In this document: positions 31,566 through 43,547 of the stretch, piece by piece
Layout: each line of letters starts with the position of its first letter
Numbering within the stretch: position 1 is the first letter of the stretch
DNA from: Reticulitermes speratus
Lineage: Eukaryota; Arthropoda; Insecta; Blattodea; Rhinotermitidae
DNA: 64,000 nt
NCBI GenBank assembly: GCA_021186555.1
Contig: JAJKFL010000039.1
Coordinates: 43,839,597 to 43,903,596 of the forward strand
Reading direction: 5' to 3'
Translations under genes and position numbers: made by a program
The notes under the pieces: model-generated
Told to the model about the DNA's origin: nothing
Databases searched by the model: none
The model's input: the letters and a program-made list of their open reading frames with translations, nothing else

Positions 31566-31756
31566 TTTTCAGTTGTTTAACCAACAAATGCAACTTTTAT
31601 TTTCGTATTTTGTTCAATTCACCCTACATATGTGAATTTATCAATGTACCCCTGATGATGGCAGAGTTACGGTCGAAACATATGTAGGGTGAATTGAACA
31701 AAATACGAAAATAAAAGTTGCATTTGTTGGTTAAACAACTGAAAATTAACGTCAAG
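31555..31756. mobile_element. 79-bp perfect palindrome around a hammerhead-like motif
   Basis: The left arm 31555-31633 and the right arm 31678-31756 are exact inverted copies as far as I can read (CTTGACGTTAATTTTCAGTT ... against ... AACTGAAAATTAACGTCAAG). The 44-base loop holds CCTGATGATGGCAGAG and CGGTCGAA, and the right arm starts with ACATATGTAGGG. An outer pair of arms (about 30815-30865 and 31800-31855, GTATAACCACTCACCA against TGGTGAGTGGTTATAC) encloses this, the 34-bp array and the 90-bp duplication. Confidence 0.85.
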
Positions 31757-31989
31757 CTTGTATTAACATAGAGACACGAATTGAAGCGTCGAAACGCGTA
31801 TGGCTGGTGAGTGGTTATACGTGTAGAAAGACTGCTGGTAATTACGGTACACTAGCATTGGTCAAAGCCACATTGCATCCGTTACTTTACACATATCGTG
31901 CGTATTCGTACAGTTAATGCGTCAACCGAGATACGCACTTAATAAATCACAATTCATGACAATCCGTGATTTCAGGCTTCCGCGGCGAT

Positions 31990-32175
31990 GTTGTTGAGAT
32001 CTGCGCTCTTCTGGGCTATTACGCAGCGTTGAATGGTAATCATTTATCGACGTTTCGGGACAACGTATCGGTCCCATCGTCAAGGATCAAGAAGTCCAAG
32101 AAGACCCTTAAATATGGGAGCGATACCTTGTCCCGAAACGTCAGTAATATCCCAGAAAAGCGCAGATCTCAATGA
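31990..32175. mobile_element. Imperfect palindrome (GAGATCTGCGCT ... AGCGCAGATCTC)
   Basis: Arms of about 70 bases with small gaps: GAGATCTGCGCTCTTCTGGG, then CGACGTTTCGGGACAACGTA on the left; TACCTTGTCCCGAAACGTC and CCCAGAAAAGCGCAGATCTC on the right. About 30 bases lie between. A GAAACGTC block sits in each arm, one per strand. Likely a foldback-type element or part of one. Confidence 0.7.
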
Positions 32176-32187
32176 CGAGTATTAAAC

Positions 32188-32224
32188 TGCTACATGTTTC
32201 GGCGCCGGGGGTGCCATCCCCAGG
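32188..32224 (-). other. Hammerhead-like dispersed motif, minus-strand copy
   Basis: On the minus strand: CCCTGGGGATGGCACC, CCC, GGCGCCGAAACATGTAGC. The two halves GGCACC and GGCGCC pair, giving the clearest hairpin of all copies. Confidence 0.55.
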
Positions 32225-32369
32225 GAGTTCTTTTAGAAGAAAGGAATAGAATTAACACATGAACCAAGTTTTGCATTTAATAAAACAACATATATATTAT
32301 TAGCATAGTCACGGTGTGAATAACATAAGAGAAGGAATACAAGCCCAAAGCGCTAATCTAGTAAATTCT

Positions 32370-32513
32370 AAAAGGGAGACATCTACTGTGTTGGGTCCCT
32401 TAGATGAGCTAACCTTAATCCAGTGATTGAGATTAGCTCATCGAAGGGACCCAACAGAGTAGGTGTCTCCCTTCACCTGAGGACGGAAGCAGATCCAGCT
32501 TCCGAAACGTCGA
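32370..32513. mobile_element. Hairpin followed by hammerhead-like motif
   Basis: Inverted arms 32372-32412 and 32428-32475 (AAGGGAGACATCTACTG, TTGGGTCCCTTAGATGAGCT against AGCTCATCGAAGGGACCCAA, GTAGGTGTCTCCCTT) are followed at once by CACCTGAGGACGGAAGC ... GCTTCCGAAACGTCG (32474-32513). GGAAGC/GCTTCC is a perfect six-pair stem. Confidence 0.7.
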
Positions 32514-32930
32514 TATTTTAGATTTCCGAACGATGGACAAAGTCCAGAAACCAATTAGTTCTCAATGCTAATGTAGGTATTGCATTGCGATGTATGTGAA
32601 GTGTTTCGTCTTGTAACTTAGTCGTGTTCAGAATACCAAAACTGCGGGTTAAGGCCAACTGAATTGCAGTTGAAGCAGTACAACTGTGGACTGTTTGGAG
32701 GGCGCCATTTGACATTAGCATGCGTTGGCACACAGCGTGTTGAGAACGGAACGTGGAGCTATGAACTGATGGAGCTGTGTGGCCGAAGGGGATGGATATA
32801 GCTTGATGTGTACCGAGACATATTTATGTTGTGTACCGAGACATGTTTATGTTGTGACTCACGTAGCTTCGTTATTTATCTGACAACAACCGGCTTCCAT
32901 TTACTGTCTGCTCGTTTATCTTATTAATTC
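32514..32930. other. Unique DNA, no gene recognised
   Basis: Short frames only. GTGTACCGAGACATGTTTATG-like sequence occurs twice in a row near 32805-32855. Confidence 0.45.
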
Positions 32931-32932
32931 GT

Positions 32933-34326
32933 ATTAACCCTCTAAAGCCCAGTGGTTACTATATGTACCACCAGTTTAACATTCAACAATTCTACGTTCT
33001 GCCCACACAGTGTATTTATGTGTTTTGTGTGGATCTCAGAACAAACAGCGAATATTTCACTGTACAACATTAACTGACTGGTTTGTATAACTGAGACGGA
33101 GTGTGTTTACTGCGCGGTACGGACTGTATTTATGTGTTTTGTGTGGATCTCAGAACAAACAGCGATTATTTCACTGTACAGCATTAACTGACTGGTTTGT
33201 ATAACTGAGACGGAGTGTGTTTACTGCGCGGTACGGACTGTATTTATGTGTTTTGTGTGGATCTCAGAACAAACAGCCATTATTTCACTGTACAACATTA
33301 ACTGACTGGTTTGTATAACTGAGACGGAGTGTGTTTACTGCGCGGTACGGACTGTATTTATGTGTTTTGTGTGGATCTCAGAACAAACAGCCATTATTTC
33401 ACTGTACAACATTAACTGACTGGTTTGTATAACTGAGACGGAGTGTGTTTACTGCGCGGTACGGACTGTATTTATGTGTTTTGTGTGGATCTCAGAACAA
33501 ACAGCCATTATTTCACTGTACAGCATTAACTGACTGGTTTGTATAACTGAGACGGAGTGTGTTTACTGCGCGGTACGGACTGTATTTATGTGTTTTGTGT
33601 GGATCTCAGAACAAACAGCCATTATTTCACTGTACAGCATTAACTGACTGGTTTGTATAACTGAGACGGAGTGTGTTTACTGCGCGGTACGGACTGTATT
33701 TATGTGTTTTGTGTGGATCTCAGAACAAACAGCCATTATTTCAGTGTACAACATTAACTGACTGGTTTGTATAACTGAGACGGAGTGTGTTTACTGCGCG
33801 GTACGGACTGTATTTATGTGTTTTGTGTGGATCTCAGAACAAACAGCCATTATTTCAGTGTACAACATTAACTGACTGGTTTGTATAACTGAGACGGAGT
33901 GTGTTTACTGCGCGGTACGAACTGTATTTATGTGTTTGTGTGGATCTCAGAACAAACAGCGATTATTTCACTGTACAGCATTAACTGACTGGTTTGTATA
34001 ACTGAGACGGAGTGTGTTTACTGCGCGGTACGGACTGTATTTATGTGTTTTGTGTGGATCTCAGAACAAACAGCGATTATTTCACTGTACAACATTAACT
34101 GACTGGTTTGTATAACTAAGACGGAGTGTGTTTACTGCGCGGTACGGACTGTATTTATGTGTTTTGTGTGGATCTCAGAACAAACAGCGATTATTTCACT
34201 GTACAACATTAACTGACTGGTTTGTATTACTAAGACGGAGTGTGTTTACTGCGCGGTACGGACTGTATTTATATATAATGTATATTAACCCTCTAAAGCC
34301 CAGTGGTTACTATATGTACCAACAGT
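32933..34326. repeat. 114-bp array (about 11 copies) between 43-bp direct repeats
   Basis: From 33011 to 34272 the unit TGTATTTATGTGTTTTGTGT ... GTTTACTGCGCGGTACGGAC repeats every 114 bp, with few differences (CAGCGATT/CAGCCATT, ACAGC/ACAAC). Outside it, ATTAACCCTCTAAAGCCCAG TGGTTACTATATGTACCA occurs at 32933-32970 and again, same direction, at 34284-34321, each followed by CAGT after one variable base. Confidence 0.92.
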
Positions 34327-35040
34327 CCACATGACGCTATGTACAGTCACTCCACATGACGCTCTGTACAGTCACTCCACATAACGCTCTGTACATTCAC
34401 TCCACATGACGCTCTGTACAGTCACTCCACATGACGCTCTGTACAGTCACTCCACATGACGCTGTGTACTGTCACTCCACATGACGCTCTGTACAGTCAC
34501 TCCACAGGACGCTCTGTACAGTCACTTCACGTGACGCTCTAAGTCACTCCACATGACGCTCTAAGTCACTCCACATGACGCTCTGTACAGTCACTCCACA
34601 TGACGCTCTGTACAGTCACTCCACATGACGCTCTGTACAGTCACTCCACATGACGCTCTGTACAGTCACTCCACATGACGCTATGTACAGTCACTCCACG
34701 GGACGCTCTGTACAGTCACTTCACATTACGCTCTTTACAGTCACTCCACATGACGCTCTGTACAGTCACTGTATGACGCTGTGTAAGTCACTCTGTATGA
34801 CGCTCTGTACTGTCACTCCACATGACGCTCTTTAGTCACTCCACATGACGCTATGTACAGTCACTCCACAGGACGCTCTGTACAGTCACTCCACGTGACG
34901 CTCTAAGTCAATCCACAGGACGCTCTTTAGTCACTCCACATGACGCTCTGTACAGTCACTGCACATGACGCTCTATACAGTCACTGCACATGACGCTCTG
35001 TACAGTCACTCCACATGACGCTGTGTACAGTCACTCCATA
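34327..35040. repeat. 25-bp tandem array, about 28 copies
   Basis: Unit CACTCCACATGACGCTCTGT ACAGT, with many point changes and some units shortened to CTCTAAGT or CTCTTTAGT. 35041-35339 after it is unique with no gene seen. Confidence 0.92.
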
Positions 35041-35339
35041 TGAAGCAGACGGTTCCTATCCGCTCGCCTTTCTCACTCATACAATGTTGAATGTCACGTG
35101 GTGACACGTGGAGGCCCCAGTTTCGTTGCTCAAGAAAGAAACTTAGAACATAGTTTTGGCAACTAAAGCCACACTTGGGAGGTCGTCGATTGTAATGAGC
35201 AAGTGAAATGGCTGCCGATAGAAGAGTCAGGTTTCTACCTCGACTGAATTTCTAAACTCGTGCCAAGACGGGTCAAATGCGTCAAAGTGCTGGGGGATTG
35301 TTTTGACTAGTAGTGGCACTTCGGTGCAATAGTGAGCTA

Positions 35340-37599
35340 CGTGTCGTGTAACTGTTATACATGAGCAACGTGACCTACTGACCTACTGATGCGACAGAAG
35401 TACGGCAGGAAGTTCCTGTGACTCGCTGTGAACACGTGTCTGTAATTGTTATACATGAGCAACGTGACCTACTGACCTACTGATGCGACAGAAGTACGGC
35501 AGGAAGTTCCTGTGACTCGCTGTGAACACGTGTCTGTAACTGTTATACATGAGCAACGTGACCTACTGACCTACTGATGCGACAGAAGTACGGCAGGAAG
35601 TTCCTGTGACTCGCTGTGAACACGTGTCTGTAACTGTTATACATGAGCAACGTGACCTACTGACCTACTGATGCGACAGAAGTACGGCAGGAAGTTCCTG
35701 TGACTCGCTGTGAACACGTGTCTGTAATTGTTATACATGAGCAACGTGACCTACTGACCTACTGATGCGACAGAAGTACGGCAGGAAGTTCCTGTGACTC
35801 GCTGTGAACACGTGTCTGTAATTGTTATACATGAGCAACGTGACCTACTGACCTACTGATGCGACAGAAGTACGGCAGGAAGTTCCTGTGACTCGCTGTG
35901 AACACGTGTCTGTAATTGTTATACATGAGCAACGTGACCTACTGACCTACTGATGCGACAGAAGTACGGCAGGAAGTTCCTGTGACTCGCTGTGAACACG
36001 TGTCTGTAATTGTTATACATGAGCAACGTGACCTACTGACCTACTGATGCGACAGAAGTACGGCAGGAAGTTCCTGTGACTCGCTGTGAACACGTGTCTG
36101 TAATTGTTATACATGAGCAACGTGACCTACTGACCTACTGATGCGACAGAAGTACGGCAGGAAGTTCCTGTGACTCGCTGTGAACACGTGTCTGTAACTG
36201 TTATACATGAGCAACGTGACCTACTGACCTACTGATGCGACAGAAGTACGGCAGGAAGTTCCTGTGACTCGCTGTGAACACGTGTCTGTAACTGTTATAC
36301 ATGAGCAACGTGACCTACTGACCTACTGATGCGACAGAAGTACGGCAGGAAGTTCCTGTGACTCGCTGTGAACACGTGTCTGTAACTGTTATTCATGAGC
36401 AACGTGACCTACTGACCTACTGATGCGACAGAAGTACGGCAGGAAGTTCCTGTGACTCGCTGTGAACACGTGTCTGTAATTGTTATACATGAGCAACGTG
36501 ACCTACTGACCTACTGATGCGACAGAAGTACGGCAGGAAGTTCCTGTGACTCGCTGTGAACACGTGTCTGTAACTGTTATACATGAGCAACGTGACCTAC
36601 TGACCTACTGATGCGACAGAAGTACGGCAGGAAGTTCCTGTGACTCGCTGTGAACACGTGTCTGTAACTGTTATACATGAGCAACGTGACCTACTGACCT
36701 ACTGATGCGACAGAAGTACGGCAGGAAGTTCCTGTGACTCGCTGTGAACACGTGTCTGTAACTGTTATACATGAGCAACGTGACCTACTGACCTACTGAT
36801 GCGACAGAAGTACGGCAGGAAGTTCCTGTGACTCGCTGTGAACACGTGTCTGTAACTGTTATACATGAGCAACGTGACCTACTGACCTACTGATGCGACA
36901 GAAGTACGGCAGGAAGTTCCTGTGACTCGCTGTGAACACGTGTCTGTAACTGTTATACATGAGCAACGTGACCTACTGACCTACTGATGCGACAGAAGTA
37001 CGGCAGGAAGTTCCTGTGACTCGCTGTGAACACGTGTCTGTAACTGTTATACATGAGCAACGTGACCTACTGACCTACTGATGCGACAGAAGTACGGCAG
37101 GAAGTTCCTGTGACTCGCTGTGAACACGTGTCTGTAACTGTTATACATGAGCAACGTGACCTACTGACCTACTGATGCGACAGAAGTACGGCAGGAAGTT
37201 CCTGTGACTCGCTGTGAACACGTGTCTGTAACTGTTATACATGAGCAACGTGACCTACTGACCTACTGATGCGACAGAAGTACGGCAGGAAGTTCCTGTG
37301 ACTCGCTGTGAACACGTGTCTGTAACTGTTATACATGAGCAACGTGACCTACTGACCTACTGATGCGACAGAAGTACGGCAGGAAGTTCCTGTGACTCGC
37401 TGTGAACACGTGTCTGTAACTGTTATACATGAGCAACGTGACCTACTGACCTACTGATGCGACAGAAGTACGGCAGGAAGTTCCTGTGACTCGCTGTGAA
37501 CACGTGTCTGTAACTGTTATACATGAGCAACGTGACCTACTGACCTACTGATGCGACAGAAGTACGGCAGGAAGTTCCTATGACTCGCTGTGAACACGT
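35340..37599. repeat. 94-bp array, about 24 near-identical copies
   Basis: The unit runs GTGACCTACTGACCTACTGA, TGCGACAGAAGTACGGCAGG, AAGTTCCTGTGACTCGCTGT, GAACACGTGTCTGTAACTGT and TATACATGAGCAAC (94 bp). The only common difference is GTAACTG/GTAATTG. Each unit holds one CACGTG E-box-type palindrome. The near identity points to recent expansion or ongoing homogenisation. Confidence 0.95.
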
Positions 37600-38330
37600 C
37601 CATCACGCAGAACCGCAGATGTCTGCAGTGCCCCGACTGGCCGCCAGGTGCCGTGCATGCGCCATGTGCCACATTTGTCTGCAACAATTGAAGAACAAAG
37701 CTACAACCAATTACGCAATACTGCAGGGCAAATGCATTGTTGGCTAATTGTCACCCCTCGTGCTGTCAACAATACAAGCACATAACGTTGCCTTACACCA
37801 TATCCATATGTGTGACATTTTCTATGCTACAGAAATTACTGTCACTAAATTCACTAAAGGAATTTCTCTTTCTAAACAAACTACCAAACCATATACTACC
37901 AAACACAAACCACCAAACATAAACTACTGTAAACCAGCTCACCATCAGGCAGAGTGTTTTTGTTTTAGTATTTTTCGCTAACATTATTTTTATTTTCCCC
38001 TCTGTACAACTTTAGTTAAATTGGTGATCGGAACAATTTTGTAACTTTTTCCTTGTATACTGTAAATACTGTAAATTGTAATCTTCAATATATAATTTTA
38101 TAAAAAATCATAATACTTAAATATAATCACATCTGATATTAATAGCCTGATTTTATACATTTTACATGAGTTTTCATTCTTGATCACACAGTATTTATTA
38201 ATTACGATATTAATATCTACGATTACTACTATCATGCAGAATTTTACGTGTATATTTGTAATCTAGAATTAATTAATTTTAATCTACCATTAAAGACTAT
38301 TTCCACATCCTACTGTACTTGATGAATTTA
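37600..38330. other. Unique DNA, no gene recognised
   Basis: AT-rich apart from the first 100 bases. Short frames on both strands, none recognisable. Confidence 0.5.
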
Positions 38331-38640
38331 TGGAAATAAAACCATGCTACCTGAATAGGGACGATCATAGTTGCAAAATTAGGACTAGGAAACAAAGAAC
38401 AGATGTAGGTAAATATTGCTTTGTAAATAGGACCATAGAAAGCTGGAACCAATTACCTGCGAGCGTACTGGCGACTTTATTTGTAAATTAAGCACTTTTA
38501 GAAAAAGGGTCAAGAAAGTCATTACAAGCTAAGGGTTTTTAAGTGGGGATTAAATGGAAATAAGGGAAGTGATGTGAAGTGAAGTGGCGTGAAGTGATGT
38601 GAAGTGTTTTGGTTTCGAAGAGAAGTGAAGTGAATTAAGT
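38331..38640 (+). mobile_element. LINE 3' end (second family) with GAAGT tail
   Basis: Frame from about 38340: TRKQRTDVGKYCFVNRTIES and WNQLPASVLATL, then a one-base shift into CKLSTFRKRVKKVITS and a stop. This resembles the C-terminal end of jockey/I-like reverse transcriptases often found in insects. It is followed by a GAAGTGATGTGAAGTGAAGT repeat tail, as is usual for such ends. Unrelated to the LINE family at 15465. Confidence 0.75.
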
Positions 38641-38724
38641 TCTTGGGGATAAATGTATCATGTTCTTTGGTCTGACTTTATCCTGAGGATATTCTAACAT
38701 ATTGAGATTATTTAATGTGTGGGT

Positions 38725-39010
38725 GTTTTTGTGAGGTGTGGATGTTTTTGTTAAGGTGTGGATGTTTTTGTTAAGGTGTGGATGTTTTTGTATTGTGTGT
38801 GGGTGTTTTTGTAATGTGCGTGTGTTTTTTGTATTGTGTGTGGTGTTTTGTAATGTGTTGTTGTAATTGGTGGGTGTTTTGTAAGGTATGTGTTGGGTGT
38901 GTTTTTGTAAGGGTGGGTGTTTTGTTAAGGTGTGGATGTTTTTGTAATGGTGTGGTGTTTTTGTTAATGTGTAGGATGTTTTTGTAGTGATGTGGGTGTT
39001 TAATTGTGTA
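38725..39010. repeat. Degenerate 20-bp repeat
   Basis: About a dozen loose copies of AAGGTGTGGATGTTTTTGTT. Single-base gaps vary the period. The 181-codon minus-strand frame here (38635-39180) is low-complexity and not gene-like. Confidence 0.75.
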
Positions 39011-39124
39011 TGATTGTATAGTATTTTGTTTTGTATTGATGTTAGTGTTTTGTTGTTATTTTGTATTATATGTATATATTTGTTTGTGTAATGTGTATAG
39101 TTGTGCATTTGTATTGTGTGTATA

Positions 39125-42100
39125 TTAAGGATACTCCTAAACATTTGTATTGTGTGTACTAGTGTAAGGACTACTGCCACCGGGTGAAAACATTTGTATT
39201 GTGTGTACTAGTGTAAGGACTACTGCCGCCGGGTGAAAACATTTGTATTGTGTGTACTAGTGTAAGGACTACTGCCACCGGGTGAAAACATTTGTATTGT
39301 GTGTACTAGTGTAAGGACTACTGCCACCGGGTGAAAACATTTGTATTGTGTGTACTAGTGTAAGGACTACTGCCACCGGGTGAAAACATTTGTATTGTGT
39401 GTACTGTGTAAGGACTACTGCCACCGGGTGAAAACATTTGTATTGTGTGTACTAGTGTAAGGACTACTGCCACCGGGTGAAAACATTTGTATTGTGTGTA
39501 CTAGTGTAAGGACTACTGCCACCGGGTGAAAACATTTGTATTGTGTGTACTGTGTAAGGACTACTGCCACCGGGTGAAAACATTTGTATATGTGTGTACT
39601 AGTGTAAGGACTACTGCCACCGGGTGAAAACATTTGTATTGTGTGTACTAGTGTAAGGACTACTGCCACCGGGTGAAAACATTTGTATTGTGTGTACTAG
39701 TGTAAGGACTACTGCCACCGGGTGAAAACATTTGTATTGTGTGTACTAGTGTAAGGACTACTGCCACCGGGTGAAAACATTTGTATTGTGTGTACTGTGT
39801 AAGGACTACTGCCACCGGGTGAAAACATTTGTATTGTGTGTACTAGTGTAAGGACTACTGCCACCGGGTGAAAACATTTGTATTGTGTGTACTAGTGTAA
39901 GGACTACTGCCACCGGGTGAAAACATTTGTATTGTGTGTACTAGTGTAAGGACTACTGCCACCGGGTGAAAACATTTGTATTGTGTGTACTAGTGTAAGG
40001 ACTACTGCCACCGGGTGAAAACATTTGTATTGTGTGTACTAGTGTAAGGACTACTGCCACCGGGTGAAAACATTTGTATTGTGTGTACTAGTGTAAGGAC
40101 TACTGCCACCGGGTGAAAACATTTGTATTGTGTGTACTAGTGTAAGGACTACTGCCACCGGGTGAAAACATTGTATTGTGTGTACTAGTGTAAGGACTAC
40201 TGCCACCGGGTGAAAACATTTGTATTGTGTGTACTAGTGTAAGGACTACTGCACCGGGTGAAAACATTTGTATTGTGTGTACTAGTGTAAGGACTACTGC
40301 CACCGGTGAAAACATTTTGTATTGTGTGTACTAGTGTAAGGACTACTGCCACCGGGTGAAAACATTTGTATTGTGTGTACTAGTGTAAGGACTACTGCCA
40401 CCGGGTGAAAACATTTGTATTGTGTGTACTAGTGTAAGGACTACTGCCACCGGTGAAAACATTTGTATTGTGTGTACTAGTGTAAGGACTACTGCCACCG
40501 GGTGAAAACAATTGTATTGTGTGTACTAGTGTAAGGACTACTGCCACCGGGTGAAAACATTTGTATTGTGTGTACTAGTGTAAGGACTACTGCCACCGGG
40601 TGAAAACATTTGTATTGTGTGTACTAGTGTAAGGACTACTGCCACCGGGTGAAAACATTTGTATTGTGTGTACTAGTGTAAGGACTACTGCCACCGGATG
40701 AAAACATTTGTATTGTGTGTACTAGTGTAAGGACTACTGCCACCGGGTGAAAACATTTGTATTGTGTGTACTAGTGTAAGGACTACTGCCACCGGGTGAA
40801 AACATTTGTATTGTGTGTACTAGTGTAAGGACTACTGCCACCGGTGAAAACATATGTATTGTGTGTACTAGTGTAAGGACTACTGCCACCGGGTGAAAAC
40901 ATTTGTATTGTGTGTACTAGTGTAAGGACTACTGCCACCGGGTGAAAACATTTGTATTGTGTGTACTAGTGTAAGGACTACTGCCACCGGGTGAAAACAT
41001 TTGTATTGTGTGTACTAGTGTAAGGACTACTGCCACCGGGTGAAAACATTTGTATTGTGTGTACTAGTGTAAGGACTACTGCCACCGGGTGAAAACATTT
41101 GTATTGTGTGTACTAGTGTAAGGACTACTGCCACCGGGTGAAAACATTTGTATTGTGTGTACTAGTGTAAGGACTACTGCCACCGGGTGAAAACATTTGT
41201 ATTGTGTGTACTAGTGTAAGGACTACTGCCACCGGTGAAAACATTTATATTGTGTACTATTGTAAGGACTACTGCCACCGGGTGAAAACATTTGTATTGT
41301 GTGTACTAGTGTAAGGACTACTGCCACCGGGTGAAAACATTTGTATTGTGTGTACTAGTGTAAGGACTACTGCCACCGGGTGAAAACATTTGTATTGTGT
41401 GTACTAGTGTAAGGACTACTGCCACCGGGTGAAAACATTTTATTGTGTGTACTATGTAAGGACTACTGCCACCGGGTGAAAACATTGTATTGTGTGTACT
41501 ATGTAAGGACTACTGCCACCGGTGAAAACATTTGTAATTGTGTGTAACTAGTGTAAGGACTACTGCCACCGGTGAAAACATTTGTATTGTGTGTACTAGT
41601 GTAAGGACTACTGCCACCGGGTGAAAACATTTGTATTGTTGTACTAGTGTAAGGACTACTGCCACCGGGTGAAAACATTTTATTGTGTGTACTAGTGTAA
41701 GGACTACTGCCACCGGGTGAAAACATTTATATTGTTGTACTAGTGTAAGGACTACTGCCACCGGGTGAAAACATTTGTATTGTTGTACTAGTGTAAGGAC
41801 TACTGCCACCGGGTGAAAACATTTGTATTGTTTGTACTAGTGTAAGGACTACTGCCACCGGTGAAAACATTTATATTGTGTGTACTAGTGTAAGGACTAC
41901 TGCCACCGGGTGAAAACATTTGTATTGTTTGTACTAGTGTAAGGACTACTGCCACCGGGTGAAAACATTTGTATTGTTTGTACTAGTGTAAGGACTACTG
42001 CCACCGGGTGAAAACATTTGTATTGTGTGTACTAGTGTAAGGACTACTGCCACCGGGTGAAACAATTTGTATTGTGTGTACTAGTGTAAGGACTACTGCC

Positions 42101-42358
42101 ACCGGGTGAAAACATTTGTATTGTGTGTACTAGTGTAAGGACTACTGCCACCGGGTGAAAACATTTGTATTGTGTGTACTAGTGTAAGGACATACTGCCA
42201 CCGGGTGAAAACATTTGTATTGTGTGTACTAGTGTAAGGACTACTGCCACCGGGTGAAAACATTTGTATTGTGTGTACTAGTGTAAGGACTACTGCCACC
42301 GGGTGAAAACATTTGTATTGTGTGTACTAGTGTAAGGACTACTGCCACCGGGTGAAAA
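39125..42358. repeat. 49-bp satellite array, about 65 copies
   Basis: The unit is CTACTGCCACCGGGTGAAAA CATTTGTATTGTGTGTACTA GTGTAAGGA (49 bp). Copies differ mostly by single missing bases (GGG/GG, TACTAGTG/TACTGTG), which cluster at 41430-41900. An (AAT)n microsatellite follows at 42369-42393. Confidence 0.96.
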
Positions 42359-42393
42359 CCCAATTGCAGTAAATAATAATAATAATAATAATA

Positions 42394-42724
42394 AAATGGA
42401 ATGAGGATGATGATGCGCAGACCCAAATGTGAAATTGTTCCAAATCAGTAATTAGCTTTGCCGATGCCTGTCTGGTGGTGTGGCTGTGGTTGTGATTAGC
42501 TTTACTGAGTCCAGTGTCAGTCATTTGTTTAATGCTAACACATGCTTGTTGTCAGTAACCCAACGGAACTGTCTGTCTTGTGCAATTAGTACTTGGCCCA
42601 GATGTTAAGAAGCTTCTGCCGGAAGGCCAATCGCCATGTTCACAAGACCGCAAGGTTCGTCCTTATCCTGAGCCACGTACACGTATTTGATACTTCTTTA
42701 GATTCTGTTTAATGTTGTTCCATA
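42394..42724. other. Unique DNA, no gene recognised
   Basis: No frame over 60 codons with recognisable content. Confidence 0.45.
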
Positions 42725-42726
42725 TA

Positions 42727-43073
42727 CAGGCATACCCCGGCTTACGACACTTCGCACTTACGACGCTTTTCATTTGCCACCATGCCCCAAACTTGAGGCA
42801 CTTGCTTCGCAGTTACGACACCTTAGCGACATGACGCTACCGCTCGCATCGGCTTCCACCATTTGGCGTCGCTGTCGTCAGTTCACTTACAAAGACGTTT
42901 CGCTTTGCATCTCTGAGATTAAGTGAATATTATTAATTGTTTATATTATAACTTTTATTTTGCTGTTTTTCTTGTGATTAAAATTACATGCATCGATAAG
43001 TGAAAAAAATGCATTGCTTCGAGTTGCGACAGTGGTCTGGAACCTAACCTGTCGTAAGTGCGGGGTATGCCTG
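42727..43073. mobile_element. Tigger/pogo-like MITE
   Basis: Element of 347 bp with ends CAGGCATACCCCGGCTTACG and AAGTGCGGGGTATGCCTG, flanked by TA (42725-42726 and 43074-43075). The CAGGCATACC end resembles known Tigger/pogo ends. No transposase. Confidence 0.87.
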
Positions 43074-43075
43074 TA

Positions 43076-43547
43076 CTAAGTTTCCCGTGGGCGCTGTTAC
43101 CTCGTTAGCTGAAGCCAACTGCAGCCTTTCGTGTGTCCCGTTGACGCCGGTCGGCAAGACGACGAGCGGCCAGTCAGGAGAGAACCAAAGAGCGTCACTC
43201 GCGCTGACCAGTTGAGGTCCAGCAGGCAGCGACGGCTGCGTCCGGTTAAAGACTTCTTCTGCACAGAGGTGTTTATATTATCACGTCGACAGCAGCTCTC
43301 GAGCGAACAGTTCTATCATATTCAGTCGGTTGCAGGGTCAAAAGTCAGCCGATAGGCCGAATGCAACATCTAAGGATTTCGTGGTTTTCCTCAGTCTGTG
43401 ATGTATTGCCGGGATAGTACGACAAGTTAGGCCATAACTGCGTAATTCTACGTTCTTTTGAACTCATTTTCCGTTTATCGTTCTTCAATTGGACTGTACA
43501 AAACCTGAGATGCTGTGCGTTATGTAACAACGCTGACAGTTGCTAAT
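43076..43547. other. GC-richer unique stretch of unknown nature
   Basis: 43090-43270 is richer in C, G and CpG than its surroundings. A 74-codon + frame starts at 43131 (MCPVDAGRQDDERPVRREPK) but I do not recognise it and see no clear splice structure. It could be an untranslated exon, a promoter or a transposon part. Confidence 0.3.

Noticed and set aside
38635..39180. 181-codon minus-strand frame rich in Thr, His, Asn and Lys
   Set aside because: It follows the degenerate 20-bp repeat and is low-complexity.
42339..42524. Poly-Tyr/Ile frame near 42.4 kb
   Set aside because: It translates the AAT microsatellite.
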